Positions 7,958 through 16,453 of a stretch of DNA of 64,000 bases are shown one piece after another. The stretch is taken from the NCBI GenBank assembly GCA_033549345.1, contig JAWSUT010000005.1, positions 1 to 64,000 of the forward strand. Reading direction: 5' to 3'. A program made the position numbers and the translations under genes. Positions within the stretch are counted from its first letter, which is position 1; each line of letters opens with the position of its first letter. This stretch comes from JAWSUT01 sp033549345 (GTDB lineage: Bacteria > Bacillota > Dethiobacteria > Dethiobacterales > Dethiobacteraceae). The notes under the pieces were generated by a model. It did not search any database and was not told where the DNA came from. It saw nothing but the letters and a program-made list of their open reading frames with translations.

Positions 7958-8992
7958 GTGAAAGAATTGCAGAGTTTGGAAGATGTTAATAATTTTACAG
8001 TTGAAGAAGGGCGTACGGCTTATTCGGCTACACATGCAGAAATACTTGCCGGCGCGACCACAGATATTTATTTTATCAGGACATTGGAAATTCTCAAAGC
8101 AACAAACCATTTTCAGACAGAGGTAACGGCGGAACTTTTTGCCAGCCGCCCCGGAGTATTTTGTGGTGTAAATGAATCTGTAAATTTATTGAAAAATAAA
8201 GATGTGAAAGTATGGGCGCTGGCTGAAGGAGAGGAATTCGGTAAAAAAGAAGTTGTAATGCGTATTCAGGGACGTTACAGTGAGTTTGGTATCTATGAGA
8301 CGGCAATCCTGGGCATGTTGGCAAGTTCTAGCGGTTGGGCTACGGCCGCACGGCGCTGCAAACAAATTGCCAAAGACAAAGCGGTGTTCTGTTTTGGGGC
8401 CAGACATGTCCATCCTTCTGTAGCCCCTGTTATGGAGCGGGCCGCTATTGTGGGAGGTGCTGACGGCTGCAGTTGTATTTTGGGAGCCAAACTCGCGGGG
8501 CGCAAACCTACCGGCACTGTACCGCATGCGGTTATCTTAATAGTGGGAGATACTGTGGATGTTGCTGTTGCCTATGACCAGATTATGCCCGCAGAGGATC
8601 CGCGTGTTGTTTTAGTAGACACATTAAAGGATGAAGCGGAAGAGTCACTGCGTGTTGCGGACGTTTTAAAAGAAAAACTAACAGGTGTCAGGCTGGACAC
8701 GGCAAGTGAGCGGGGCGGAGTAACACCTGGTTTAGTAAGAGAAGTCAGGGCACGACTAAATCAGGCCGGGTACAGTCATGTAAAATTGTTTGCGTCCGGA
8801 GGTCTAAACGAAGAAAGAATACCGATATTGATTGAAGCAGGAATTGATGCTTTTGGAGTGGGAAGTTTTATTTCCAGAGCACCAGCTATTGATATGACGA
8901 TGGACCTGAAGGAAATTGCGGGGAAACCCATAGCAAAACGCGGGCGGATTCCGGGTATTACCGAAAACCTGCGATTACAACAAATCTTGTAG
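7958..8992 (+). CDS. pncB: Nicotinate phosphoribosyltransferase
   Basis: A 344-residue enzyme of NAD salvage, joining nicotinate to PRPP. The length and segments such as YSATHAEILAGATTDIYF, GIYETAILGMLASSSGWAT, FGARHVHP and FASGGLNEERI fit the nicotinate/quinolinate PRTase fold, in the short clade common in Firmicutes. GTG at 7958 is chosen since GGAGG ends seven bases before it; the upstream in-frame TTG at 7937 has no site. It is followed after 16 bases by a histidine kinase, perhaps co-transcribed. The sister enzyme for quinolinate is shorter, so the nicotinate assignment is favoured. Confidence 0.85.
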   Translation: MKELQSLEDVNNFTVEEGRTAYSATHAEILAGATTDIYFIRTLEILKATNHFQTEVTAELFASRPGVFCGVNESVNLLKNKDVKVWALAEGEEFGKKEVVMRIQGRYSEFGIYETAILGMLASSSGWATAARRCKQIAKDKAVFCFGARHVHPSVAPVMERAAIVGGADGCSCILGAKLAGRKPTGTVPHAVILIVGDTVDVAVAYDQIMPAEDPRVVLVDTLKDEAEESLRVADVLKEKLTGVRLDTASERGGVTPGLVREVRARLNQAGYSHVKLFASGGLNEERIPILIEAGIDAFGVGSFISRAPAIDMTMDLKEIAGKPIAKRGRIPGITENLRLQQIL

Positions 8993-9008
8993 AGCCGGAG
9001 TTGAAAAG

Positions 9009-10649
9009 ATGATTTATGATTCCCGGGACGAATTCTTCATGCAACTGCTGGTTGACTATGTTCTACTAAATGAAATTTTGTCCGGACCTTTCTCAGATCA
9101 ATGTATTCAGAAAATCGGTATAAAATATGGTTTAAAAGTTGAAGACCAATACCGCTCAGCAGGTGTTTGCGGGGAGAAGCTGACTACCGCAGAATTTGCT
9201 GAGCTTGTTGCTATGTTTTTTAACAGTGTCGGCGGTGAATATACAGTAAAAGCATGTGATGCAGAGAAAGTCGTGCTGACCTGTTATGGTTGCCCTTTTG
9301 GTCATCTGGCATTAAAAAGCCCATTGGTGTGCGAAATTTTTGTCGGTGTGGCAGGAGGGATTGCCGCCAGGAACTTTCCTTACAGCAAAGTAAGCGTGGA
9401 GCATTCCATCGCGCGCAAATCCTCGAACTGTCAGCTGGTGGTTTACCTTGCGGAAACAGAAAGTGCCCTGCGGGCCAAAGGAACAGAGTTTCATAACGAT
9501 CCGACATCTTATTTACTGACCAGAAACGAGATTCAGACAATCAGTGAAGAAATATTGTCGAGCAATAATGTCTACAGTAAATATGCTCAGAGCCTGGAAA
9601 ACCTGCAGTCAATTCACCGCGATATGGAGACCGAATATAACCAACTGCGCAATGAAATATTTTCCGATCTTCGTTTAGGTGTGATGACAGTTAATGACGC
9701 AGGTAAAATTACATATCTGAACAAAGCCGCCCAGGACCTGCTCGGTATCGAAAACCATTGGGATACGTATGTAACCAAGGAATTTCAGAGTCTCCTGAAA
9801 AACACCGTAACCCAGTCAATGCGCTACAGCCAACATTTAATCCAGGTACCGTTTCCAGGGGCAAGCCGTTTTTATTCTGTTAATACAGCACCTCTTTTCA
9901 AAGAAGGCGAAACGGTCAGCGGCGCTGTCAGTGTGTTTCAGGACGTAACAGAGAAGAAGCAACTAGAGACTGAAATGCTTAATATGGAGAAGTTTTCCCT
10001 TGTGGCTGAACTTGCTGCGGGCACAGCACACGAAATCCGGAATCCAATGACGACTCTCCGGGGTTTTTTGCAAATCCTCAGTAAAGAATTTAAGCCGGAT
10101 ACAAAAGGCCATGAATACTGCTCGCTGATGATAGAAGAAATTGACAGAGCGAATACAATTATCAAAGAATTCCTGCTGCTGACAAAGCCTGCAGCCCCCA
10201 AACTGCGTGAAGCCGACCTGCATGTCACTCTCGAAGAAATTTTTATCCTGATTGAAAGCAAATCTTTATTGGAAAATGTTGAACTGCAGAAGCGATATAC
10301 CAAAAGCCTGCCTCTTGTCAAAGTAGACCCGGCACAAATTAAGCAGGTTTTTTTAAACCTTGCCACGAACGCGATCCAGGCTATGCCTTCCGGTGGGCAT
10401 CTGGTGATTTCCACAGCTGCAGACAGAGGAAAAGCACGTGTCAGCTTTACTGATACAGGCTGCGGGCTTGAGGAGGCACAACTGGCAAAAATCTTTGACC
10501 CGTTCTTTACCACAAAGGAAGACGGAACAGGCCTGGGACTTACAATTTCATACAGAATCATTGAAAATCATGGTGGACGGCTGTCTGCGGTAAGTACTCC
10601 CGGAAAAGGAACCACGTTTACAGTGGAGCTGCCTGCCGTCAGCGAATAG
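9009..10649 (+). CDS. Sensor histidine kinase with four-cysteine N-terminal domain and PAS
   Basis: A 546-residue kinase without membrane segments, hence cytoplasmic. Order: an N-terminal domain (1-150), a coiled linker, PAS (about 220-315), HisKA with phospho-acceptor H341 in AHEIRNP, and HATPase with NLATNAIQAM, DTGCGL and GTGLGL motifs. The N-terminal domain has C92, C95 (TCYGCPFG), C108 and C141, a pattern I associate with methanogen-output/V4R-like domains that could hold a metal or Fe-S centre. No response regulator is adjacent, so it is an orphan; PAS-HisKA kinases of this form often feed the Spo0A phosphorelay, which is only a guess here. Confidence 0.85.
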   Translation: MIYDSRDEFFMQLLVDYVLLNEILSGPFSDQCIQKIGIKYGLKVEDQYRSAGVCGEKLTTAEFAELVAMFFNSVGGEYTVKACDAEKVVLTCYGCPFGHLALKSPLVCEIFVGVAGGIAARNFPYSKVSVEHSIARKSSNCQLVVYLAETESALRAKGTEFHNDPTSYLLTRNEIQTISEEILSSNNVYSKYAQSLENLQSIHRDMETEYNQLRNEIFSDLRLGVMTVNDAGKITYLNKAAQDLLGIENHWDTYVTKEFQSLLKNTVTQSMRYSQHLIQVPFPGASRFYSVNTAPLFKEGETVSGAVSVFQDVTEKKQLETEMLNMEKFSLVAELAAGTAHEIRNPMTTLRGFLQILSKEFKPDTKGHEYCSLMIEEIDRANTIIKEFLLLTKPAAPKLREADLHVTLEEIFILIESKSLLENVELQKRYTKSLPLVKVDPAQIKQVFLNLATNAIQAMPSGGHLVISTAADRGKARVSFTDTGCGLEEAQLAKIFDPFFTTKEDGTGLGLTISYRIIENHGGRLSAVSTPGKGTTFTVELPAVSE

Positions 10650-10663
10650 TAGTTATTTTTTCT

Positions 10664-10700
10664 AGCACTTTCAGATAATGGAAGTGCTTTTTATTTTTTA
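10664..10700 (+). terminator. Rho-independent terminator after histidine kinase
   Basis: AGCACTTTC (10664-10672) pairs with GGAAGTGCT (10680-10688), followed by TTTTTATTTTTTA. Confidence 0.85.
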
Positions 10701-10787
10701 TATTGATGCGAAAACCCTTATATTGCATAGGAATTTTCTCCTTGGAAATTCTATTTGTGTTGTTAGTTTTTCTGGAGGTGTTTCGCT

Positions 10788-11612
10788 TTGACCGACCAGT
10801 CCCGCGGGCATCTGGTGATTATCGGCGGTGCAGAAGACAAAGACGGCGACTGTGAAATTTTGCAGCGCTTCTTTACTCTGGCGGGTGAACGAAAAGCTGT
10901 GCTGGCGGTTATGTCCACAGCCAGCACAAGCCCTGAGGCAGGGGAGCAATACAGAAAAATATTCACCGACTTTGGCGCCGCGGAGGTAAAATCACTTGCC
11001 GTGCAAAGTAGGGATGAAGCCAATCACCCGGAACACAGGAATACATTTAAAGATTGCACGGGGATATTTTTTACCGGTGGCGATCAACTGAGAATCACCG
11101 GGATTCTTGGGGGTAGTGTACTGGGCAGTGCCCTGCATCGTGCTTACAGTACCGGTACCGTCGTCGCCGGTACCAGTGCGGGCGCCTCTGTCATGAGTGA
11201 AACTATGCTTGTTGGCGGGTTGGATGATGCCACACCGGCAAAAGAGATCATTCGTATGGCACCGGGGCTGGGGATGCTGGAGAATGTGGTGGTTGACCAG
11301 CATTTTGCACAGCGGGGGCGCATTGGGCGGTTGCTGGCGGCTGTGGCGCATAACCCGTACATTCTTGGCGTGGGCATTGATGAAGATACGGCCATAGTTG
11401 TTAATAATGCAGATGAGTGTGAAGTCATTGGCTCAGGTACGGTAACCATTGTAGACGGCAGAAGTGTTACTCACTCCAATGTCTCGGAATCAAGCCTGAA
11501 TCAGCCGTTGACCCTGACGGATGTGAAGCTGCATATTCTTTCCAGGAGCTATGGATTTCACCTGAAAAAAAGGCAAATAAAACGACCCGCAACTAAGGAG
11601 GACCATAGTTAG
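10788..11612 (+). CDS. cphB: Cyanophycinase
   Basis: A 274-residue serine peptidase of the S51 family that cuts cyanophycin into beta-Asp-Arg dipeptides. The nucleophile motif GTSAGAS holds S130; FTGGDQLRITG, VVDQHFAQRGRIGRL and GVGIDEDTA are typical cyanophycinase segments. No signal peptide, so intracellular. The TTG start at 10788 follows TGGAGGTG at 10773-10780. It sits two bases before cyanophycin synthetase, giving make-and-break enzymes in one transcript. Confidence 0.92.
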   Translation: MTDQSRGHLVIIGGAEDKDGDCEILQRFFTLAGERKAVLAVMSTASTSPEAGEQYRKIFTDFGAAEVKSLAVQSRDEANHPEHRNTFKDCTGIFFTGGDQLRITGILGGSVLGSALHRAYSTGTVVAGTSAGASVMSETMLVGGLDDATPAKEIIRMAPGLGMLENVVVDQHFAQRGRIGRLLAAVAHNPYILGVGIDEDTAIVVNNADECEVIGSGTVTIVDGRSVTHSNVSESSLNQPLTLTDVKLHILSRSYGFHLKKRQIKRPATKEDHS

Positions 11613-11614
11613 CA

Positions 11615-14251
11615 ATGAATATTGTGGATTTGTTTTTTTATCCGGGCCGGAATATCTACAGTCACCGACCGGTTATGAAAATGCTGCTGGATCTGGCTTG
11701 CCGGAAGTCTGTCCGTACCGACCAGGTTCCGGGTTTTTCCACTCAGCTTCTGGGAATGCTCCCGGGTCTTTGGAACCATCACTGTTCCCGCAGGCGGCCG
11801 GGCGGCTTTGTTGAACGTTTACGGGAAGGAACTTACCTTGGCCATGTGGTGGAGCACGTATTTCTCGAGCTGCAAAACATGGCGGAGATCGGTACAGATT
11901 ACGGTAAAACCAGGATGAATTCAGACGGCCTGGTGGAAATTATCTGTGAATATCGCTGCCGTGATGCGGCGAAGCTGTTGGCGGCATCTGCAGTCTCTGT
12001 TGTTTCGGCTGCATTGGGCGGAAACGCTCTGGATCTAAACGGAGTTTTGACTGAGGCGAAAAAAGCTGCAGCCAATGAGCTGCCCGGCCCCAGTACAGCG
12101 GCCATATTGTCTGCCGCGCGGAGAAATTCAATTCCGGTTCAACTGCTTGAAGAGGGTACGAGCCTTTACCGTCTCGGGACAGGCAAGTATCAGAAACGGA
12201 TTATGGCCAGTATCAGCGATGAAACGGGATGCATTGCCACAGATATTGCCTGCAGCAAACCACTGACAAAAAAAATACTGGCAGAACTCGGCCTGCCGGT
12301 TCCCTGCGGCGAAGTTGTCAGAAGTTCCCGGGACGCGTTGGTGGCCGCACATAAGCTGGGCTTTCCCGTGGCAATCAAGCCGGACAACGGGAACCAGGGT
12401 AAAGGGGTCTCACTTAATATCATGACGGCCGTAGATGTAAAAAAGGGATTCCTGCAGGCGTCGGCCTACAGTCCGTCCGTCATCGTCGAAGCCTATCTGC
12501 CGGGCCGCCACTACAGGCTGCTCGTAGTTGACCGTAAGTTCGTTGCGGCAGCAGAACGTATTCCTGCGCATGTGGTCGGAGACGGGTATCTCACAGTTGA
12601 GGAGCTTATAGCAAAAGAAAATAGAAATCCTCTGCGCGGGGAAGGCCATGAAAATGTATTGACAAAAATATGTATTGATGAAATTACGCGGGATGTCCTC
12701 CGGAAACAAGATGTTTCGCTCACCTATATCCCCGGCCCGGAAGAAACAGTCTGGTTACGGGATAATGCCAATCTGTCAACTGGTGGTATTGCACGGGATG
12801 TGACAGATGAAATCCACCCCCGGCAGGCCGAAATGGCGGTGATGGCGGTAAAAGCTGTAGGGCTGGATATTGGCGGAGTGGATATGATTATGCAGGATAT
12901 TGCACTGCCGCCGGAGGGTCAGGAAGGGGGCATTATCGAAGTAAATGCCGCGCCTGGCTTGCGTATGCATCTGCATCCCACCGAGGGAAAGAAAAGAGAT
13001 GTGGCCAAAAAGATTGTGGACATGCTGTTCCCCCCGGGAACACCTTCCCGGGTACCCCTGTTTTCTGTTACAGGAACAAACGGTAAAACGACCACAACGC
13101 GTATGCTGGAATATATTATGCGGCAGCACGGCCTGGTTACAGGTATGTGCTGTACCGACGGCATATATATTAGCGGGAATCAGGTTCAAAGGGGTGATAT
13201 GACCGGGCCTGGTGGTGCCCGCTCTGTTCTGGCAAACCCGGATATTGAAGTGGCTGTACTGGAAACGGCGCGCGGCGGCATTATCAGGCGGGGGCTCGGC
13301 TATGACCGGGCGGATGTGGCTATTATCTGTAATGTCAGGCCTGACCACCTCGGGCAGGATGGTATCGAAACAATGGATGACCTGGTTCATGTCAAGAGCC
13401 TGGTCGCTGAGGCTGTATATCCTTCGGGAACTGTGGTGCTCAATGCGGATGAACTCCATGTCAATGACATTGCCGGCCGTGTCTGGACAGATATTATTTT
13501 TATCAGCAGGCAGGGAGAAAACATTCGGGTTAGGCGCCATCTGGGCAAAGGTGGACGCGCTCTTTTTGTCCGGCGGGGAATGATTCTGGCTGCAATTGGC
13601 AGCCGTGTGACACCGGTGGCCCGTGTTTCCGACTTTGCCTGCACATTTAACGGGCGGGCCGGCCACCAGGTGGAAAACATCCTGTGTGCACTTGCGGCCT
13701 GTTGGGGGTATGGTCTTTTGCCCCAGACGGCCGGCCGGTATTTGCGTAATTTTGGTGCAACTGTTGCCGACAATCCGGGACGTGCCAATTTATATCAGAC
13801 TCATGGCGTTCATGTGCTGGTGGACTATGGCCATAATCCTGACGGGATTGCCAAAACAGGTGAATTGGCGAATAAACTGAAAAAAGGCAGATCAATATGT
13901 GTGGTCGGTGTGCCGGGAGACCGTTGCGATGAACTGGTTATGATGGCAGGAAATGCGGCAGGAAGGGCGTTTGACCTTTTGATTATCAAGGAGGACCGGG
14001 ACCTACGCGGCAGGGCTGAGGGAGAGGTGGCCAGGCTTTTGCTCAAAGGCGCTCTGGCCGCGGGCAAAGAAATGGATAACATTGTAGTGCAGGCAGATGA
14101 GCAGCTTGCAGTAAAAAAAGCATTTTCCATGGCCAAGCCCGGAGACCTTGTGGTTATTTTCTATGAAAAGCTGGAAGCGGTATTGCCTGAAATATGCGCC
14201 GGTCAAAACCAGGAATCACTTCCTGCGGATGCCCAAAAAGCGGTTACATAA
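11615..14251 (+). CDS. cphA: Cyanophycin synthetase
   Basis: An 878-residue enzyme that makes the Asp-Arg polymer cyanophycin from aspartate, arginine and ATP. Three parts are visible: an N-terminal domain (1-160), an ATP-grasp domain (about 210-470, with FPVAIKPDNGNQGKGV) and a Mur-ligase-like domain starting at GTNGKTTTTRM (487-497) and ending with DYGHNPDG and a C-terminal Mur domain. Length fits full CphA. ATG at 11615 follows AAGGAGGA. With cphB it gives a nitrogen and carbon reserve, perhaps used around sporulation (inference). Confidence 0.95.
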   Translation: MNIVDLFFYPGRNIYSHRPVMKMLLDLACRKSVRTDQVPGFSTQLLGMLPGLWNHHCSRRRPGGFVERLREGTYLGHVVEHVFLELQNMAEIGTDYGKTRMNSDGLVEIICEYRCRDAAKLLAASAVSVVSAALGGNALDLNGVLTEAKKAAANELPGPSTAAILSAARRNSIPVQLLEEGTSLYRLGTGKYQKRIMASISDETGCIATDIACSKPLTKKILAELGLPVPCGEVVRSSRDALVAAHKLGFPVAIKPDNGNQGKGVSLNIMTAVDVKKGFLQASAYSPSVIVEAYLPGRHYRLLVVDRKFVAAAERIPAHVVGDGYLTVEELIAKENRNPLRGEGHENVLTKICIDEITRDVLRKQDVSLTYIPGPEETVWLRDNANLSTGGIARDVTDEIHPRQAEMAVMAVKAVGLDIGGVDMIMQDIALPPEGQEGGIIEVNAAPGLRMHLHPTEGKKRDVAKKIVDMLFPPGTPSRVPLFSVTGTNGKTTTTRMLEYIMRQHGLVTGMCCTDGIYISGNQVQRGDMTGPGGARSVLANPDIEVAVLETARGGIIRRGLGYDRADVAIICNVRPDHLGQDGIETMDDLVHVKSLVAEAVYPSGTVVLNADELHVNDIAGRVWTDIIFISRQGENIRVRRHLGKGGRALFVRRGMILAAIGSRVTPVARVSDFACTFNGRAGHQVENILCALAACWGYGLLPQTAGRYLRNFGATVADNPGRANLYQTHGVHVLVDYGHNPDGIAKTGELANKLKKGRSICVVGVPGDRCDELVMMAGNAAGRAFDLLIIKEDRDLRGRAEGEVARLLLKGALAAGKEMDNIVVQADEQLAVKKAFSMAKPGDLVVIFYEKLEAVLPEICAGQNQESLPADAQKAVT

Positions 14252-14280
14252 AAAATGAGGCGGCCTGTGTTTCTATCCCG

Positions 14281-14310
14281 GCAGGATTCACCTCTGGATG
14301 GCGCGAATAG
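14281..14310 (+). promoter_or_regulatory. Possible sigma-H-type promoter before ispE
   Basis: GCAGGATTC (14281-14289), 12 bases, then CGCGAATAG (14302-14310). This fits RnAGGAwWW-N11/12-RnnGAATww with two mismatches and the right spacing. Assigned by consensus only. Confidence 0.4.
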
Positions 14311-14349
14311 ATAGCTAGGGTCAGAAAATAATGCCGGTGCAGGTAAAAT

Positions 14350-15228
14350 ATGCTGATATCAGAAAACGCCCATGCAAAAATAAATTTAACCCTGGATATT
14401 CTGGGAAAGCGGCCGGACGGTTACCACGAACTGCGCACGGTTTACCAGAGCCTTGCGCTTTGTGATACCCTGCGGTTTCTCCCGTCGCCGGATGGGAGTA
14501 TTACGCTGGGCTGCGATGTGCCCGGTATTCCCCTCAGTGACGATAATCTGGCTATACGGGCTGCGCGTATGCTTGGCAGCCATTATGGTGTGACAAAAGG
14601 TGTTCATATAGAATTGGTCAAACGCATTCCTATGGCAGCCGGCCTGGCCGGGGGCAGCAGCGATGCCGCCGCGGCTCTGCGCGGGCTTGTCCGTTTTTGG
14701 CAGCTTCCGCATGAAAAAGATGTGTTGAATGCGCTGGCAGCCCGACTGGGCTCGGATGTACCCTTCTGTCTGGCAGGCGGCACGGCAATCGGTACCGGCC
14801 GGGGAGAACAGGTCACAGCCCTGCCTTCCTGCCCGCACTTTTATGTGGTGCTGTCCAATCCGGGGTTTGCCGTGTCCACCGCAGAGGTGTATCAGGCATA
14901 CCGGGTAAAGGAAAACAAAATGCATCCCGATACAGACGGCCTGGTTCGCGCTATTATCAATACGGACCAAAAAGGCATTATGGGTCGGTTGGCTAATGTG
15001 CTTGAATCAGCAACATTTATGCTCTACCCGGCTGTAAGCAAATTAAAGGAGCGCATGGCCGGTGAAGGAGCTTCGCTGATGTGCGGTAGCGGCCCCACAG
15101 TGTTTGCCCTTTTTAAAAATCAGCAGCAGGCGGGTAGGTTAGTCGACTCTCTGCAGGCAGAGGGTGCCGCCGCCTGGCTGACGGAGACATATGCAGGGGA
15201 TGACAAAGGAGTGAACACGGATGTTTGA
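14350..15228 (+). CDS. ispE: 4-diphosphocytidyl-2-C-methyl-D-erythritol kinase
   Basis: A 292-residue GHMP kinase of the non-mevalonate isoprenoid pathway, phosphorylating CDP-methylerythritol. The N-terminus AHAKINLTLDILGKRPDGYHE and the glycine-rich ATP loop PMAAGLAGGSSDAAAAL are diagnostic; a third GHMP motif MCGSGPTVFAL lies near the C-terminus. The ATG at 14350 has only a weak ribosome site (GGTGCAGG). The gene overlaps the following nucleotidyltransferase gene by eight bases. ispE just ahead of spoVG and glmU is a common Firmicute order. Confidence 0.95.
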   Translation: MLISENAHAKINLTLDILGKRPDGYHELRTVYQSLALCDTLRFLPSPDGSITLGCDVPGIPLSDDNLAIRAARMLGSHYGVTKGVHIELVKRIPMAAGLAGGSSDAAAALRGLVRFWQLPHEKDVLNALAARLGSDVPFCLAGGTAIGTGRGEQVTALPSCPHFYVVLSNPGFAVSTAEVYQAYRVKENKMHPDTDGLVRAIINTDQKGIMGRLANVLESATFMLYPAVSKLKERMAGEGASLMCGSGPTVFALFKNQQQAGRLVDSLQAEGAAAWLTETYAGDDKGVNTDV

Positions 15229-15982
15229 TGTGCTGATTCTGGCAGGGACAGGGAAAGAAACAGAGCTTACCGAACAGGAAAGAGTGAAGAACAAGGCTTT
15301 TATTCAGATTCATGCCAACCCGATGCTCAGCTATGTCATTGAAGCACTAAGGGATGCAAGTGATATTGGGCGGATTGCGGTGGTCGGCCCGGTCACTGAA
15401 CTGACACCGTTTATTGAACAGTATGGTATTCTGGCTCTGCCTGAAAAGGGCAGTATTCCCGAAAACATCAAGGCGGGTTTTGATGCTCTGCAGCCCAGAC
15501 AGCATTTTTTAATCGTTTCTGCCGATATTCCCTTCCTGTCGGCAGCAGCAATAAATAATTTTTTGACACTATGCAGGCCCTATGATATGGATTTTTATTA
15601 TCCGGTTGTGCCGCAAAGCAGTAATGACAAACGGTTTCCCGGTGTAGTGCGGACATATGTGAAACTATTGGACGGGACGTTTACCGGAGGCAATCTGTTT
15701 CTGGTGAATCCCGGCGGCCTTGAATCCGCGCTGCCAAGGATTGAAAAATTCTTTGCGCTGCGTAAAAGCCCGGTGAAGCTGGCTGCAGCGCTGGGAATTG
15801 GCTTTGTCATCAAACTTATTACGCGCCGGCTCACAATTGCGGAACTGGAAACTCGTTTTTCCGGACTGTTTAGCCTGCGGGGCAAAGCTGTTGTCTCAGA
15901 ATACGCTGAAATCGGTACAGATGTGGACAAACCCGCCGACCTGATTCTGGCCAGAAAGGTTCTTGCTGACAGGGAATTGTAA
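15221..15982 (+). CDS. MobA-like nucleotidyltransferase of unknown substrate
   Basis: A 253-residue protein with the NTP-transferase fold: an N-terminal VLILAGTGKETELTE segment (a loose form of the LAGG loop), NKAFIQIHANPMLSYVIEAL, and the metal-binding SADIPFLS. It resembles MobA/GlmU-type enzymes but the nucleotide loop is degenerate and the C-terminal half (about 150-253) is not one I can name. The ATG at 15221 lies inside ispE, implying coupled translation. The substrate is unknown. Confidence 0.7.
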   Translation: MFDVLILAGTGKETELTEQERVKNKAFIQIHANPMLSYVIEALRDASDIGRIAVVGPVTELTPFIEQYGILALPEKGSIPENIKAGFDALQPRQHFLIVSADIPFLSAAAINNFLTLCRPYDMDFYYPVVPQSSNDKRFPGVVRTYVKLLDGTFTGGNLFLVNPGGLESALPRIEKFFALRKSPVKLAAALGIGFVIKLITRRLTIAELETRFSGLFSLRGKAVVSEYAEIGTDVDKPADLILARKVLADREL

Positions 15983-16007
15983 GTTGTTAAAAATTTCCCA
16001 GTTAAAA

Positions 16008-16036
16008 GAAGGAATTGCATAACTTGTGTGGAAATA
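16008..16036 (+). promoter_or_regulatory. Sigma-H-type promoter of spoVG
   Basis: GAAGGAATT (16008-16016), 11 bases, GTGGAAATA (16028-16036). The -35 fits RnAGGAwWW fully; the -10 has one mismatch (GAAA for GAAT). B. subtilis spoVG is a classical sigma-H gene, which supports the call. Confidence 0.6.
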
Positions 16037-16077
16037 TCACAAGTATCAGACAGCGTGGCAGGAAAGGCGGTGATATC

Positions 16078-16353
16078 ATGAGAGTTACCGACGTCAGAAT
16101 CAGAAAAATGAACAGCGACGGAAAGATGAAAGCAATCGTATCTATTACTCTTGAAGAACAGTTTGTTGTTCACGACGTTCGCGTAATCGAAGGCAATAAC
16201 GGTCTGTTCGTAGCAATGCCGAGCAAGCGGACACCTGATGGAGAATTTAAGGATATTGCCCACCCGATTACCTCCGAGACACGTGAGATTATTCAGGCGG
16301 CCGTGCTGCTGGCTTACAGCAGCGAACTGGAAAAAGAATTGGTCGGCGCATAA
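16078..16353 (+). CDS. spoVG: Septation/stage V sporulation regulator SpoVG
   Basis: A 91-residue small nucleic-acid-binding regulator. It starts MRVTDVRIRKMNSDGKMKAI and includes VIEGNNGLFVAMPSKR and the conserved DIAHPIT segment. ATG at 16078 follows AGGCGGTGA; longer in-frame starts upstream lack a site. A sigma-H-type promoter precedes it and a strong terminator follows, so it looks monocistronic, between ispE and glmU as in other Firmicutes. Confidence 0.97.
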   Translation: MRVTDVRIRKMNSDGKMKAIVSITLEEQFVVHDVRVIEGNNGLFVAMPSKRTPDGEFKDIAHPITSETREIIQAAVLLAYSSELEKELVGA

Positions 16354-16357
16354 ATAC

Positions 16358-16382
16358 GGAGCTCGCAGCTCCTTTTTTTTTT
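16358..16382 (+). terminator. Rho-independent terminator after spoVG
   Basis: GGAGCT (16358-16363), loop CGC, AGCTCC (16367-16372), then ten T residues. Confidence 0.92.
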
Positions 16383-16453
16383 CGCGTACATCAGGTTTTT
16401 GAAATATACCATTTGGGTAACAATATTGACAGGGTTCGGATGGAGGTTTAACG

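Noticed and set aside
12776..13666. 296-codon minus-strand frame inside cphA
   Set aside because: Shadow of the Mur-ligase part of cyanophycin synthetase; composition and sequence are not protein-like.
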